A DNA stretch of 64,000 nt from Sphingomonas sp. (GTDB lineage Bacteria > Pseudomonadota > Alphaproteobacteria > Sphingomonadales > Sphingomonadaceae): the NCBI GenBank assembly GCA_017418975.1, contig JAFOMG010000002.1, positions 124,001 to 188,000 on the forward strand. The letters run 5' to 3'. Under the pieces are notes generated by a model, which was not told the DNA's origin, searched no databases, and saw nothing but the letters and a program-made list of their open reading frames with translations. Of this stretch, positions 45,250-53,845 are shown in pieces. Numbering within the stretch: the first letter of the stretch is position 1; the number at the start of each line of letters is the position of its first letter. The position numbers and the translations under genes are program-made.

Positions 45250-45600
45250 TCAGCGCTCGGGATAGCCCCAGCCGGGCAGCATGCCCTCGATGGTGCTGGC
45301 CGGATCGTCGCGCGGGATGCGCGGCGGATATGCCGCATCCGTCGCCGCGCCGCCGACCACCGCGATGGCGCGCCAGCGCGGATCGGCACGGAGCGCGGCC
45401 TCGCCGCCGGGCCGCAGGGCAAGCGCGGCCTCGTCGATGATCAGGACCGGGCTCCGGGCCAGCCAGCGCTCGACGCGCGGATCATCGAGATTGTCGATGG
45501 TGACGAGATCCGCGCCCGCCATGGACAGGCGCGCGATCAGCGTGCTGCGGAGGCCCATCTCACGCGCAACGAGCACCAGCAATGGGAACCTGGGGCTCAC
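45250..45600 (-). CDS. Small receiver-like hypothetical protein
   Basis: 116 residues from GTG 45600 with AGGAGG six bases upstream. The pattern LLVLVAREMGLRSTLIARL...ADLVTIDNLDD...SPVLIIDEAALAL...WRAIAVVGG looks like a shortened alpha/beta receiver fold. An Asp sits at the end of the third strand, but the N-terminal acidic pocket is missing. The C-terminal PASTIEGMLPGWGYPER has no known motif. It is convergent with the FixJ-type regulator (nine-base gap). A modulator of that system is a guess. Confidence 0.6.
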   Translation of the reverse strand: MSPRFPLLVLVAREMGLRSTLIARLSMAGADLVTIDNLDDPRVERWLARSPVLIIDEAALALRPGGEAALRADPRWRAIAVVGGAATDAAYPPRIPRDDPASTIEGMLPGWGYPER

Positions 45601-45718
45601 CTGGCCCTCCTGCGACTTGCGACCCGGGCTTCCCGCCCGTTGCTGCGCGAATCTATGCGCGGCGATGCAGATACTGCCATCCGTGGCTTCTACCTAAGTG
45701 TCGGGCCGAAAAGGCGGA

Positions 45719-47056
45719 TCAGAACGAGAAGGTGAGATCGGCGTGCCCGAAGCGGGTGTCGCCGGTGCGCGGCGCATTGGGCGCGTCATGCAGGAAACGG
45801 CCCTTGGCGAGCCAGGCGGCGCCGAGTTCCAGGCGCAATTCCCGCGGCACCAGCCAGCGGCGGCCGCGCAGCTCGAACTGGGCGCCGCCGAAACGCCCCG
45901 CGCGCCCGGTCCGGTCGGTCACGCCGGTCGCCGAGAAGCTGTCGGTCGCGGTGGCCAGCCACGCGCCGCGCACCGATGCCATCAGGTCGAGCCGCACGGA
46001 AGGCCTGGCCTCGAAGCGGATGCCCGGCGACACGATGTTCGCCCGTCCGAACGCGCCATAGAGCGAGAGCGGGCCGAAATCGGCGCGGCGGGCGCCATAG
46101 AGCGTGTCGAAGCGCGTGAAGCTGTCGGGATTGGCCGTGTCGCCGCTGGCATAGTCGAACAGCGCGGCCAGGCGCGGCGCCCAGCCGCCGCCGAAGGTCC
46201 AGCCCGCCTCGGCGTGCACGAAGCCTGCGCGGACGCGAAGGTCATGAACATCCGTCACCGCGGCGGTGGCGCGGGCCAGGCCGCGCTGCAGGGCGGTTTC
46301 GACTTCATAGTCGAGCGCGTGCTGCGCGGGCGCCCGGCGCAGGCGCATGCCGAACGTCACCAGGCGGCGATTGCGGGTCGGGTGCGTCGCCCGGTCATGC
46401 TCGATCAGGCGGAAGGCATAGGCTTCGAGCGCGCTCTTGCCGAACAGGCTGGCGAGCGTGGCGTTGCCGCCGAAGAACTCGATATTCTCGGTCGCGCGGT
46501 CGAGCTGGACCTTGTTGTCATAGATGTCCGCCGGCGTGTCCGGCAGCGCGGTGAAGGGGCGCGTCCAGAACAGGAAAAGCTGGTTGCGGCGCGCATCCTG
46601 CATCTCGAGCTTGGCACCGAGATAGGTGGGCACGCCGTTGGGGAAATCGGTGCGCCCGACGAGGCGGCTGGCGCCGATGTCCATCGCGAACTTGCCGGCG
46701 GTCAGCTGGATGCCCTTGGCGGGCCGCCAGGCAAGATAGGCCTGGACCGGCTCGAGATCGTTGATCTCGTTGGTGCGCACCGAGCTCCGGTCGCTCTCGC
46801 CATAACCGCGCGCGTCGACCAGCTCGCCGCCCAGCGTGAACCCGCCGATCTCGGCCTTCGCCGCCAGCACCGAGCGGAACGAGAGGAAGCTGTCATGCTC
46901 GGGCGTGTTCGGGCGAAACTGGCCGCCGATCGTCTCGGCGCGGACGCGCAGGCTGCCGTTCGCGCTCAGCTTCACGCCATCCTGCGCGAATGCCGGCACG
47001 GCGGCGAGCGGCAGGATCGCCGCACAGGCGACGGGGGTGCGAACGGAACGGATCAA
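45719..47056 (-). CDS. Alginate-export-family outer-membrane beta-barrel
   Basis: 445 residues from TTG 47056 (GGAG seven bases upstream), with signal peptide ending AAVPAFAQ. The mature protein is a continuous run of amphipathic beta strands, ending in Phe (HADLTFSF), as expected for an outer-membrane porin. LSANGSLRVRAETIGGQFRP, ARGYGESDRSSVRTNEINDLEPVQAYLAW and GKFAMDIGASRLVGRTDFPN are close to the AlgE-like (alginate export) domain family. Many such proteins in sphingomonads serve general oligosaccharide or organic acid passage. A TATAAT near 47080 on the minus strand may be its -10. Confidence 0.85.
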   Translation of the reverse strand: MIRSVRTPVACAAILPLAAVPAFAQDGVKLSANGSLRVRAETIGGQFRPNTPEHDSFLSFRSVLAAKAEIGGFTLGGELVDARGYGESDRSSVRTNEINDLEPVQAYLAWRPAKGIQLTAGKFAMDIGASRLVGRTDFPNGVPTYLGAKLEMQDARRNQLFLFWTRPFTALPDTPADIYDNKVQLDRATENIEFFGGNATLASLFGKSALEAYAFRLIEHDRATHPTRNRRLVTFGMRLRRAPAQHALDYEVETALQRGLARATAAVTDVHDLRVRAGFVHAEAGWTFGGGWAPRLAALFDYASGDTANPDSFTRFDTLYGARRADFGPLSLYGAFGRANIVSPGIRFEARPSVRLDLMASVRGAWLATATDSFSATGVTDRTGRAGRFGGAQFELRGRRWLVPRELRLELGAAWLAKGRFLHDAPNAPRTGDTRFGHADLTFSF

Positions 47057-47250
47057 GGGACACTCCGGAGATGGTTACCCGTTCAATTATAGGATGATTC
47101 GCAAACTCCGGTTCACCCTTGCGGAAACTGCGCCGCCTCCGAGTGAATCCGGGAATAGCCCTATAATGATCCTAGTTTTCCGCGTGTCGGAACATCCCCT
47201 GAGCCGCGGCGCCTACAATGGAAACGCCGGAAGGCAATGGAGGATCAGGA

Positions 47251-47394
47251 ATGCTCGACATGATCAACAGATGAATCCCGACGAAGAAGATGCTGGCGGC
47301 CCTCCCGTTTCCGGGCGCCCGGCTCCTCGACCAGGGGTTCAACGGCCACGTATTGAACAAGGCGCTCGGCGACGACGACTGGAGGTCGTCCTGA
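47251..47394 (+). pseudogene. Collapsed relic of a third chemoreceptor gene
   Basis: From ATG 47251 (GGAGGATCAGGA just upstream) the frame runs to TGA 47392 with one internal TGA at codon 8. Its start (ML....IPTK..LA) matches the first residues of the two downstream chemoreceptors, and its end (GDDDW..., stop) matches their last residues (NDDWTAF, stop). The middle of about 580 codons is missing. The 76 bases after the stop are nearly identical to the 75 bases after the first intact receptor stop. This fits a tandem copy that lost its interior. Confidence 0.55.
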
Positions 47395-47470
47395 TGCCGC
47401 CGCTTCCCATCGAATTTCAGTCGAGACCGGTTCTCGCCGAGAGCCCGTTTCTTCGCAGGAGAAGCATGAG

Positions 47471-49366
47471 ATGCTTACGAAGTTGAAGATTCCTACCAAG
47501 ATCCTCGCGCTCGTCGCCCTCATCGCCACCGTGGGGATGGGCGTCGCGCTGTTCGGATCGAACGCGCTCCTGCGCATCGACACGCGCTATTCGGAAGTGA
47601 TCGAGAAGCAAATGCCGGTGGCGATCGAACTGGCGCGTGCCAATCGCCGCGTGTCGGACATCGCCTATGCCGGCTATCGCGCCTTTGCCTATGACGGCTC
47701 TTCGAAGACCGCGCAGGATGCCGGCAGGATAGAGCAGGACAATTTCCAGGCGGCCAGCGAGCTGCTCGACAATGCCGAGGCGCTCCAGCCCGCGCTGAAG
47801 CCGCGGATCGACCAGTTCCGCGGCCAGATCGCCAGGGTGCATGCGCTCGCGTCGCAGGCGATCGCGCTCGGCCAGCGCAACGACGATGCCGGCGCCAAGG
47901 CGAAGCTCGCCGAGATGGATCCGCTGATCATCGATCTCTCCGCCCAGATGACGAAGTTCAACGACGATCAGGTCGCCAGCGGCAAGAGCCGATCGGTCGA
48001 ACTCACCGAGAACAGCTATTCCACTGTCTATACGATGCTGATCGTCAGTGTGGTCTCGATCCTGATCGCAATGGGCTTCAGCTTCTTCGTCTCGCGCACG
48101 GGGATCACCCTGCCGCTCGCGCGCCTGCAGGACACGATGCGCGCGCTGGCCGGCGGCAACAACCGCGTCGAGGTGCCGGGCACCGAGCGCGGCGACGAGC
48201 TGGGCGCGATGGCGAAGACCGTGCTGGTCTTCCGCGATGCCGCCCAGGCCCAGGAAACCGCCGCCGCGGCCAAGGCCGTCGCCGATGCCGAGCAGAAGAT
48301 GGTGGTCGACACGCTCGGCGAGAATCTCGGCGAAGTCGCCAAGGGCGACCTCACCGCCGAGATCGCCCGCGAGTTCCCGGCCGACTATGCCGCGCTCAAG
48401 GTCAATTTCAACGAAGCCGTGACCAGCCTGCGCACGCTGATCGGCTCGGTGATGGAATCGGCCGCGACGATCCAGACCGGTTCGAGCGAGATCGCCCAGG
48501 CCTCGGAAGACCTGGCCCGCCGTACCGAAGCCAACGCCGCCAGCCTCGAGCAGACTTCCGCGGCGGTCACGCAGATGGACGAGCGGCTGAAGATCATGGC
48601 CGCCTCGGCCGGCCGCACTGTCGAACGCGCCGATGGTGCGATCTCGACGGTATCGGGCGGCCGCGCGATCGCCGACGAAGCGGTGCAGGCAATGACCCGA
48701 GTTAGCGAGTCCGCCAAGGGCATCGACAGCGTGATCGAGGGGCTGGACAAGATCGCCTTCCAGACGCGCGTCCTCGCGATGAATGCCGCGGTGGAGGCCG
48801 GGCGTGCCGGCGAGGCCGGCCGCGGCTTCGCGGTGGTCGCCGATCTGGTCTCGGCCCTGGCAATGCGGGCGGAGGAAGAGGCCGGCCGCGCCCGCGACCA
48901 GCTGACCGCGACCCAGACCGACATCGTCGCCGCGGTGGAGATGGTCGAGAAGGTCGACGGCGCGCTGGCCGATATCTCGAGCGACGTCGGCGAGGTCCAC
49001 ACGCTGCTCGCCGAGATGGCGACGGACAATGCCGCGCAGTCGACGGCGATCACCCAGATCAGCACCGCCATCGGCTCGATGGACCAGGCCACCCAGCAGA
49101 ACGCCGCGATGGTCGAGGAAACCTCCGCCGCCGCGCGCAACCTGAACACCGAGGTCAGCGCCCTCTCCGACCAGGCCGGCCGCTTCACCGTGGGCAACGC
49201 CGCCGCCGTGCGCCCGGCCATGCGTTCCGCTTCGGCCCCGGTGCCCGCGCGCCCGGCCAAGCCCGCCGCAAAGAAGGCCGGGGCCTATGTTTCCCCGGTG
49301 AAGGCGCTGCCGCGCGCCAAGACCACGCCGGACAGCGGCGGGAACGACGACTGGACGGCGTTCTGA
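47471..49366 (+). CDS. Methyl-accepting chemotaxis protein 1
   Basis: 631 residues with AGGAGAAG upstream. TM1 (ILALVALIATVGMGVALFG) is followed by a four-helix-bundle sensor domain (about 30-180) and TM2 (YTMLIVSVVSILIAMGFSFF, about 190). HAMP is next (TLPLARLQDTMRALAGGNNRVEVPG), and a second HAMP-like segment precedes the signalling domain. The hairpin tip (FQTRVLAMNAAVEAGRAGEAG) is well conserved. The protein ends NDDWTAF, a W-x-x-F tether for CheR/CheB. The ligand domain is the dCache-free 4HB type, so the ligand is not predictable. Confidence 0.93.
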   Translation: MLTKLKIPTKILALVALIATVGMGVALFGSNALLRIDTRYSEVIEKQMPVAIELARANRRVSDIAYAGYRAFAYDGSSKTAQDAGRIEQDNFQAASELLDNAEALQPALKPRIDQFRGQIARVHALASQAIALGQRNDDAGAKAKLAEMDPLIIDLSAQMTKFNDDQVASGKSRSVELTENSYSTVYTMLIVSVVSILIAMGFSFFVSRTGITLPLARLQDTMRALAGGNNRVEVPGTERGDELGAMAKTVLVFRDAAQAQETAAAAKAVADAEQKMVVDTLGENLGEVAKGDLTAEIAREFPADYAALKVNFNEAVTSLRTLIGSVMESAATIQTGSSEIAQASEDLARRTEANAASLEQTSAAVTQMDERLKIMAASAGRTVERADGAISTVSGGRAIADEAVQAMTRVSESAKGIDSVIEGLDKIAFQTRVLAMNAAVEAGRAGEAGRGFAVVADLVSALAMRAEEEAGRARDQLTATQTDIVAAVEMVEKVDGALADISSDVGEVHTLLAEMATDNAAQSTAITQISTAIGSMDQATQQNAAMVEETSAAARNLNTEVSALSDQAGRFTVGNAAAVRPAMRSASAPVPARPAKPAAKKAGAYVSPVKALPRAKTTPDSGGNDDWTAF

Positions 49367-49394
49367 TGCCGCCGCTCCCCATAGAATTTTAGTC

Positions 49395-49427
49395 GAGACG
49401 GGCTCTCGCCGAGGGCCCGTCTCTTTT
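49395..49427 (+). terminator. Terminator between the two chemoreceptor genes
   Basis: GAGACGGGC (49395-49403) pairs perfectly with GCCCGTCTC (49415-49423) and is followed by TTTT. The matching position after the relic gene (about 47420-47455) has a decayed version of the same hairpin, so each receptor copy carried its own terminator. Confidence 0.8.
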
Positions 49428-49443
49428 GCAGGAGAAGTATTAG

Positions 49444-51321
49444 ATGCTCGCAAAGTTGAAGATTCCAACCAAGATCCTGGCGCTCGTCGCCATCGTCGCC
49501 ACCGTGGGTATGGGCGTCGCGCTGTTCGGATCGAACGCGCTCCAGCGCATCGACCGGAATTATTCGGACCTGGTCGTGAACCATATGCCGGTGGCGACCG
49601 AGCTGGCACGCGCCAATCGCCGCGCGTCGGACATCGCCTATGCCGGCTATCGCGCGCTTTCCTATGACGGTTCCTCGAAGATCGCGCAGGAAGCCGGCAA
49701 GGTGGAGGAGAATAATTTCCTGACGGCCAACAAGCTGCTCGACAATGCCGAGGCGCTCCAGCCCGCGCTGAAGCCGCAGCTGGACCAGTTCCGCGGCCAG
49801 ATCGCCAGGGTGCATGCGCTCGCGTCGCAGGCGATCGCGCTCGGCCAGCGCAACGACAATGACGGCGCCAAGGCGAAGCTCGCCGAGATGGATCCGCTGA
49901 TCATCGACCTTTCGGCCCGGATGGCGAAGTTCAACGACGATCTGGTCGCCAATGGCAAGGCGCGATCGAGCGAGCTCGGCGCGAGCAGCAACCACACCAT
50001 CTATACGATGCTGATCGTCAGCGTGGTCTCGATCCTGATCGCAATGGGCTTCAGCTTCTTCGTCTCGCGCACGGGGATCACCCTGCCGCTCGCGCGCCTG
50101 CAGGACACGATGCGCGCGCTGGCCGGCGGCAACAACCGCGTCGACGTGCCCGGCACCGAGCGCGGCGACGAGCTGGGCGCGATGGCGAAGACCGTGCTGG
50201 TCTTCCGCGATGCCGCCCAGGCCCAGGAAACCGCCGCCGCGGCCAAGGCCGTCGCCGATGCCGAGCAGAAGATGGTGGTCGACACGCTGGGCGAGAATCT
50301 CGGCGAAGTCGCCAAGGGCGACCTCACCGCCGAGATCGCCCGCGAGTTCCCGAGCGACTATGCCGCGCTGAAGACCAATTTCAACGCGGCGCTGACCAGC
50401 CTGCGCACGCTGATCGGCTCGGTGATGGAATCGACCTCGACGATCCATACGGGCTCGAGCGAGATCGCCCAGGCCTCGGAAGACCTGGCCCGCCGCACCG
50501 AAGCCAATGCCGCCAGCCTGGAGGAGACTTCCGCGGCGGTCGCGCAGATGGACGAGCGGCTGAAAACGATGGCAGCCTCGGCCGGCCGCACCGTGGCGCG
50601 CGCCGATGGGGCGATCTCGACCGTGTCGGGCGGCCGCGCGATCGCCGACGAAGCGGTGCAGGCAATGACCCGAGTTAGCGAGTCCGCCAAGGGCATCGAC
50701 AGCGTGATCGAGGGGCTGGACAAGATCGCCTTCCAGACGCGCGTCCTCGCGATGAATGCCGCCGTGGAAGCGGGCCGCGCCGGCGAGGCGGGGCGCGGCT
50801 TCGCGGTGGTCGCCGATCTGGTCAGCGCCCTGGCGATGCGGGCGGAGGAAGAGGCCGGCCGCGCCCGCGACCAGCTGACCGCGACCCAGACCGACATCGT
50901 TGCCGCGGTGGAGATGGTCGAGAAGGTCGACGGCGCGCTGGCCGATATCTCCAGCGACGTCGGCGAGGTCCACACGCTGCTCGCCGAGATGGCGACGGAC
51001 AATGCCGCGCAGTCGACGGCGATCACCCAGATCAGCACCGCCATCGGCTCGATGGACCAGGCCACCCAGCAGAATGCCGCGATGGTCGAGGAAACCTCCG
51101 CCGCCGCGCGCAACCTGAACACCGAGGTCAGCGCCCTCTCCGACCAGGCCGGCCGCTTCACCGTGGGCAACGCCGCCGCCGTGCGCCCGGCCATGCGCCC
51201 GGCCCCGATGCCGGCCCACCGGGCGTCGAAACCGGCTGCGAGAAAAGCCTATGTCTCGCCGGTAAAGGCCCTGGCCACCGCCGCCGCGATGGAGGCCAGC
51301 GAGGAATGGGCCGCGTTCTGA
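49444..51321 (+). CDS. Methyl-accepting chemotaxis protein 2
   Basis: 625 residues, a tandem paralogue of the receptor just upstream with the same layout: TM1, four-helix sensor, TM2 near residue 190, HAMP, signalling domain, and C-terminal EEWAAF tether. From the second membrane segment onward the two proteins are almost identical. Differences cluster in the sensor domain (LVVNHMPVATELARANRRASDIAYAG) and at the C-terminal linker. This suggests recent duplication or gene conversion with divergence of ligand recognition. It has its own AGGAGAAG ribosome site and its own downstream terminator. Confidence 0.93.
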   Translation: MLAKLKIPTKILALVAIVATVGMGVALFGSNALQRIDRNYSDLVVNHMPVATELARANRRASDIAYAGYRALSYDGSSKIAQEAGKVEENNFLTANKLLDNAEALQPALKPQLDQFRGQIARVHALASQAIALGQRNDNDGAKAKLAEMDPLIIDLSARMAKFNDDLVANGKARSSELGASSNHTIYTMLIVSVVSILIAMGFSFFVSRTGITLPLARLQDTMRALAGGNNRVDVPGTERGDELGAMAKTVLVFRDAAQAQETAAAAKAVADAEQKMVVDTLGENLGEVAKGDLTAEIAREFPSDYAALKTNFNAALTSLRTLIGSVMESTSTIHTGSSEIAQASEDLARRTEANAASLEETSAAVAQMDERLKTMAASAGRTVARADGAISTVSGGRAIADEAVQAMTRVSESAKGIDSVIEGLDKIAFQTRVLAMNAAVEAGRAGEAGRGFAVVADLVSALAMRAEEEAGRARDQLTATQTDIVAAVEMVEKVDGALADISSDVGEVHTLLAEMATDNAAQSTAITQISTAIGSMDQATQQNAAMVEETSAAARNLNTEVSALSDQAGRFTVGNAAAVRPAMRPAPMPAHRASKPAARKAYVSPVKALATAAAMEASEEWAAF

Positions 51322-51346
51322 GGCCCGGCTTCGTGTGACGGAATGG

Positions 51347-51377
51347 GGGCGCCCCGGCTTCGGCCAGGGCGCCCTTT
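51347..51377 (+). terminator. Terminator of chemoreceptor 2
   Basis: GGGCGCCC (51347-51354) and GGGCGCCC (51367-51374), itself a palindromic sequence, form a stem followed by TTTCCTT. It lies 26 bases after the stop. Confidence 0.7.
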
Positions 51378-51393
51378 CCTTATCTGCCCGGGC

Positions 51394-52557
51394 TCATTCG
51401 AGCATGCGCTTCCCGATCGCCGCGACGAAATCATCGAGATCCGTGGTCCCGGCATTGCTCAGAAGGATCACCGTCAGGTCGCTGTCCAGGAACCGGTAGA
51501 GCTGGCTCTGCGTGCCCATGATATGGCCCGGACGCTTCGCGACACGATGCGTCGCGCCGCCGGCCCTGGTATCGTACACCCAAAGACCGAGGCCGTAGCG
51601 GTCGAGCCCGGGCGTGGTCATCTGGTCGAGCATCGGCCGGCCGATCAGCCGGCCGCCGAACAGCGCGTTGGCAAAGCGCAGCAGGTCGCCCGCGCTCGAA
51701 TAGAGCGCACCGGCCGCATACCAGTTCTCGGGATAGACCGGCATGTCGTGTTGCAGCGTGCGGCGATCGGCGGCGAGCGAATAGGCGTCGGCCAGGTTGG
51801 GAACGACTTGCTGGTGCCGCATCATGCCGCTGTGGCGCATGTTCAGGGGAACCAGGATGCGCTCGCCGAGCACGGCGCCGAACGGCTTGCCATAGGCTCG
51901 TTCGATGATCTTCCCGAGGATGATATAGTCGGCGTTGTTATAGTCGAAGACCTTGCCCGGCGCGTTGACGAGCGGATCGCTGCAGAACTTCCGGAGCAGA
52001 TCGTCGCTGCTATAGGGCGTCTGGTAGAGCGGAAGCCGGTCGTGCCGGACGGCATCCTCGACCTGGGCGCGAATGGCCTGCCGCTCGTCCTCGATATTGG
52101 GGATCGCGTCGATGTTCCGGAGCCCGGAAGTATGGTTGAGAAGCTGGCGGACCGTGACCCTGGCCGCCGCCTCGCCGCGATAATCGGGAAGATAGGTGCC
52201 GATCGTCCCGTCGAGATCCAGCCGGCGCTGCTCCGCGAGCTGGAGGACGAGCGTCGAGGTGAAGAGCTTGGTGATCGAGGCGGCCCAATAGACCGTGTGC
52301 CGCGTGTTCGGAACATTGTGCTCGCGATTGGCCAGGCCGAAGCTGCGTTCGAACACCGTCCGGCCGCCCTTCTGCACCAGGACGGTACCGCTGAAGCCAT
52401 GTTCCTTCGCATAGCCGGCGATGAAATCCCCGGGCGATTGCCCGGCCGGTGCCCGGATGGCGGCCGGCATGGACGGAGCCGGTTGCACGCCGGCAGCCAG
52501 AACAGGGGCGGCGGCCAGGACGATGGCCATCGCCAATGCGGGGAAGAACGGACGCAC
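51394..52557 (-). CDS. Serine hydrolase of the beta-lactamase class C/esterase family
   Basis: 387 residues from GTG 52557 (GCAGGAGG five bases upstream), with signal peptide VRPFFPALAMAIVLAAAPVLAAG. The active-site S-x-x-K is WAASITKLF (Ser94 and Lys97), the Tyr motif is DYNNADY, and the third motif is HxG-like in KRPGHIMG. The intermediate NHTSGLRN and YAAGALYSSAGDLLRFANALF are typical of this family. Members are class C beta-lactamases, D-amino peptidases and esterases; the missing K-T-G argues for peptidase or esterase activity. Exported to the periplasm. Confidence 0.88.
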   Translation of the reverse strand: MRPFFPALAMAIVLAAAPVLAAGVQPAPSMPAAIRAPAGQSPGDFIAGYAKEHGFSGTVLVQKGGRTVFERSFGLANREHNVPNTRHTVYWAASITKLFTSTLVLQLAEQRRLDLDGTIGTYLPDYRGEAAARVTVRQLLNHTSGLRNIDAIPNIEDERQAIRAQVEDAVRHDRLPLYQTPYSSDDLLRKFCSDPLVNAPGKVFDYNNADYIILGKIIERAYGKPFGAVLGERILVPLNMRHSGMMRHQQVVPNLADAYSLAADRRTLQHDMPVYPENWYAAGALYSSAGDLLRFANALFGGRLIGRPMLDQMTTPGLDRYGLGLWVYDTRAGGATHRVAKRPGHIMGTQSQLYRFLDSDLTVILLSNAGTTDLDDFVAAIGKRMLE

Positions 52558-52666
52558 GCGAACCTCCTGCAGCGACCTCCCGCGATATCCCGTCGGCACG
52601 CGAGCGCATCGCCGGGCAGTTGCGGCGCAACATTGCGCCAGCATTGCGCCCGCCCCCCTTCCCCCT

Positions 52667-52969
52667 CTATGCCGGCAGCACGCCGCGCAGCAGCGCCGCG
52701 CTCGCCACTCCGACGAGGACGGTGGGCAGGAGCGGCAGCCTGGCGGCCGCGAGCGCCGTCACGGCAAGCGCAAGCAGATCCGCGGGACGCCCGCTCGCAA
52801 AGGCCGGGGCGATCACCGAGACGAGGACGCAACCGGGCGCCGCATCCATCACCGCCGTCATGCGCGCGGACAGCACGCGATCGCCGAGCAGAAGATATCC
52901 GCCGATGCGCGTGGCATAGGTCACCATCGCCATCAGCAGGATGGCCCCCAGGGTGGCGGGATCGGGCAT
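52667..52969 (-). CDS. azlD: AzlD, small subunit of branched-chain amino acid exporter
   Basis: 100 residues from ATG 52969 that overlaps the azlC stop (TGATG). Three or four helices: ATLGAILLMAMVTYATRIGGYLLL, MTAVMDAAPGCVLVSVIAPAF, DLLALAVTALAAARLPLLPTVLVGVASAALLRGV. The TYATRIGGYLLLGD opening is the AzlD hallmark. With AzlC it forms the AzlCD/YgaZH exporter of branched-chain amino acids or methionine. Confidence 0.92.
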   Translation of the reverse strand: MPDPATLGAILLMAMVTYATRIGGYLLLGDRVLSARMTAVMDAAPGCVLVSVIAPAFASGRPADLLALAVTALAAARLPLLPTVLVGVASAALLRGVLPA

Positions 52970-53703
52970 CACGGCCGCACCCAGGCACAGGCGGCCAGGA
53001 CGCCCGCAACGGCACCCGCCGGCACATACCAGGCGCCGGGCAGCAACAGGCAGGCCGCAACGGCGGCGACAAGGCTCACCGCCCAGGGCATCGCCGCGCG
53101 CATGCCCTTCCACATGCCCCGCAGCAGGACGAGGAACACGGCCGGGAACGCCATGTCGAAGCCATAGCGGGTGATGTCGCCCAGCACCGGCCCCAGCAAC
53201 GCGCCCAGCGCCGTAAAGACCACCCAGGTGGCGTAGAGCCCGATCGAGACGCCGATATAGTAAGCGAGGCTGAACGGCTGCGGCCGGCCGGCGTCCGCCC
53301 TCCGCCTGGCGTCGGCGAGCCCCATCGCCCAGCTCTCGTCGCACATGAAGAACAGCGCCGGCAGCACCCGCCTGCGGGGCAGGTGACGCAGATAGGGCGC
53401 CAATGCCGCCCCCATCAGCAGGTGACGGCAATTCACCAGCATCGTCACGCCAGCGATCAGGAGGAGATGGGGCGGCGAGGTCCACAGGCCGATCGCGGCG
53501 AACTCGGATCCGCCGCCGAAATTGAGCCCGGTGAGGATCGGCACCTCGATGGCGCCGAACCCCTTGGCCGATGCCTGCGCGCCCAGCACCAGCGCGAACG
53601 GCACGAACCCGATCATCACGGGCAGCGATGCCCGCAATCCCCGCCGCAGCTCGGCGCGGCTTCCCGTCCCCGGCAGCGATCCGCCCGGTTTCCCTTCCGT
53701 CAT
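52969..53703 (-). CDS. azlC: AzlC, large subunit of branched-chain amino acid exporter
   Basis: 244 residues from ATG 53703 with GAAGGGA five bases upstream (ATG 53733 gives ten more residues). Family landmarks are GLRASLPVMIGFVPFALVLGAQA, GGGSEFAAIGLW, VNCRHLLMGAAL, FFMCDESWAM, YYIGVSIGLYATWVVFTALGALLG and GFDMAFPAVFLVLL. Six to seven membrane segments. It is divergent from an Lrp-type regulator, the usual arrangement for azl genes. Confidence 0.93.
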   Translation of the reverse strand: MTEGKPGGSLPGTGSRAELRRGLRASLPVMIGFVPFALVLGAQASAKGFGAIEVPILTGLNFGGGSEFAAIGLWTSPPHLLLIAGVTMLVNCRHLLMGAALAPYLRHLPRRRVLPALFFMCDESWAMGLADARRRADAGRPQPFSLAYYIGVSIGLYATWVVFTALGALLGPVLGDITRYGFDMAFPAVFLVLLRGMWKGMRAAMPWAVSLVAAVAACLLLPGAWYVPAGAVAGVLAACAWVRP

Positions 53704-53824
53704 CGCTTCCCTTCGGATTCCGACGTTGCTCATGGGCGGTCGTATATGCCGGATGGAAGCGCATTTGGTTGCGAACTTGCGAGTATGGCGCGACTATATC
53801 GGCATAGATGATCGCCTTCAGCAA

Positions 53825-53839
53825 AATATGTGGCATATT
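53825..53839. promoter_or_regulatory. Candidate Lrp-family operator
   Basis: AATATGTGGCATATT is a perfect inverted repeat with six-base arms and a three-base spacer, ending six bases before the regulator ATG. It lies in the azlC-regulator spacer, which is AT-rich for this genome. A looser CTAT-N6-ATAG pair at 53794-53807 may be a second half-site. Confidence 0.6.
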
Positions 53840-53845
53840 GCGCCA

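Noticed and set aside
47060..47240. Possible EcfG-type (GGAAC-N17-CGTT) promoters upstream of the chemoreceptors
   Set aside because: A GGAAC occurs near 47185 but no matching second element lies at the right spacing.
47417..51219. Long minus-strand frames antisense to both chemoreceptors
   Set aside because: Both copies are mirrored because the receptor genes are duplicates; the translations have no recognisable fold.
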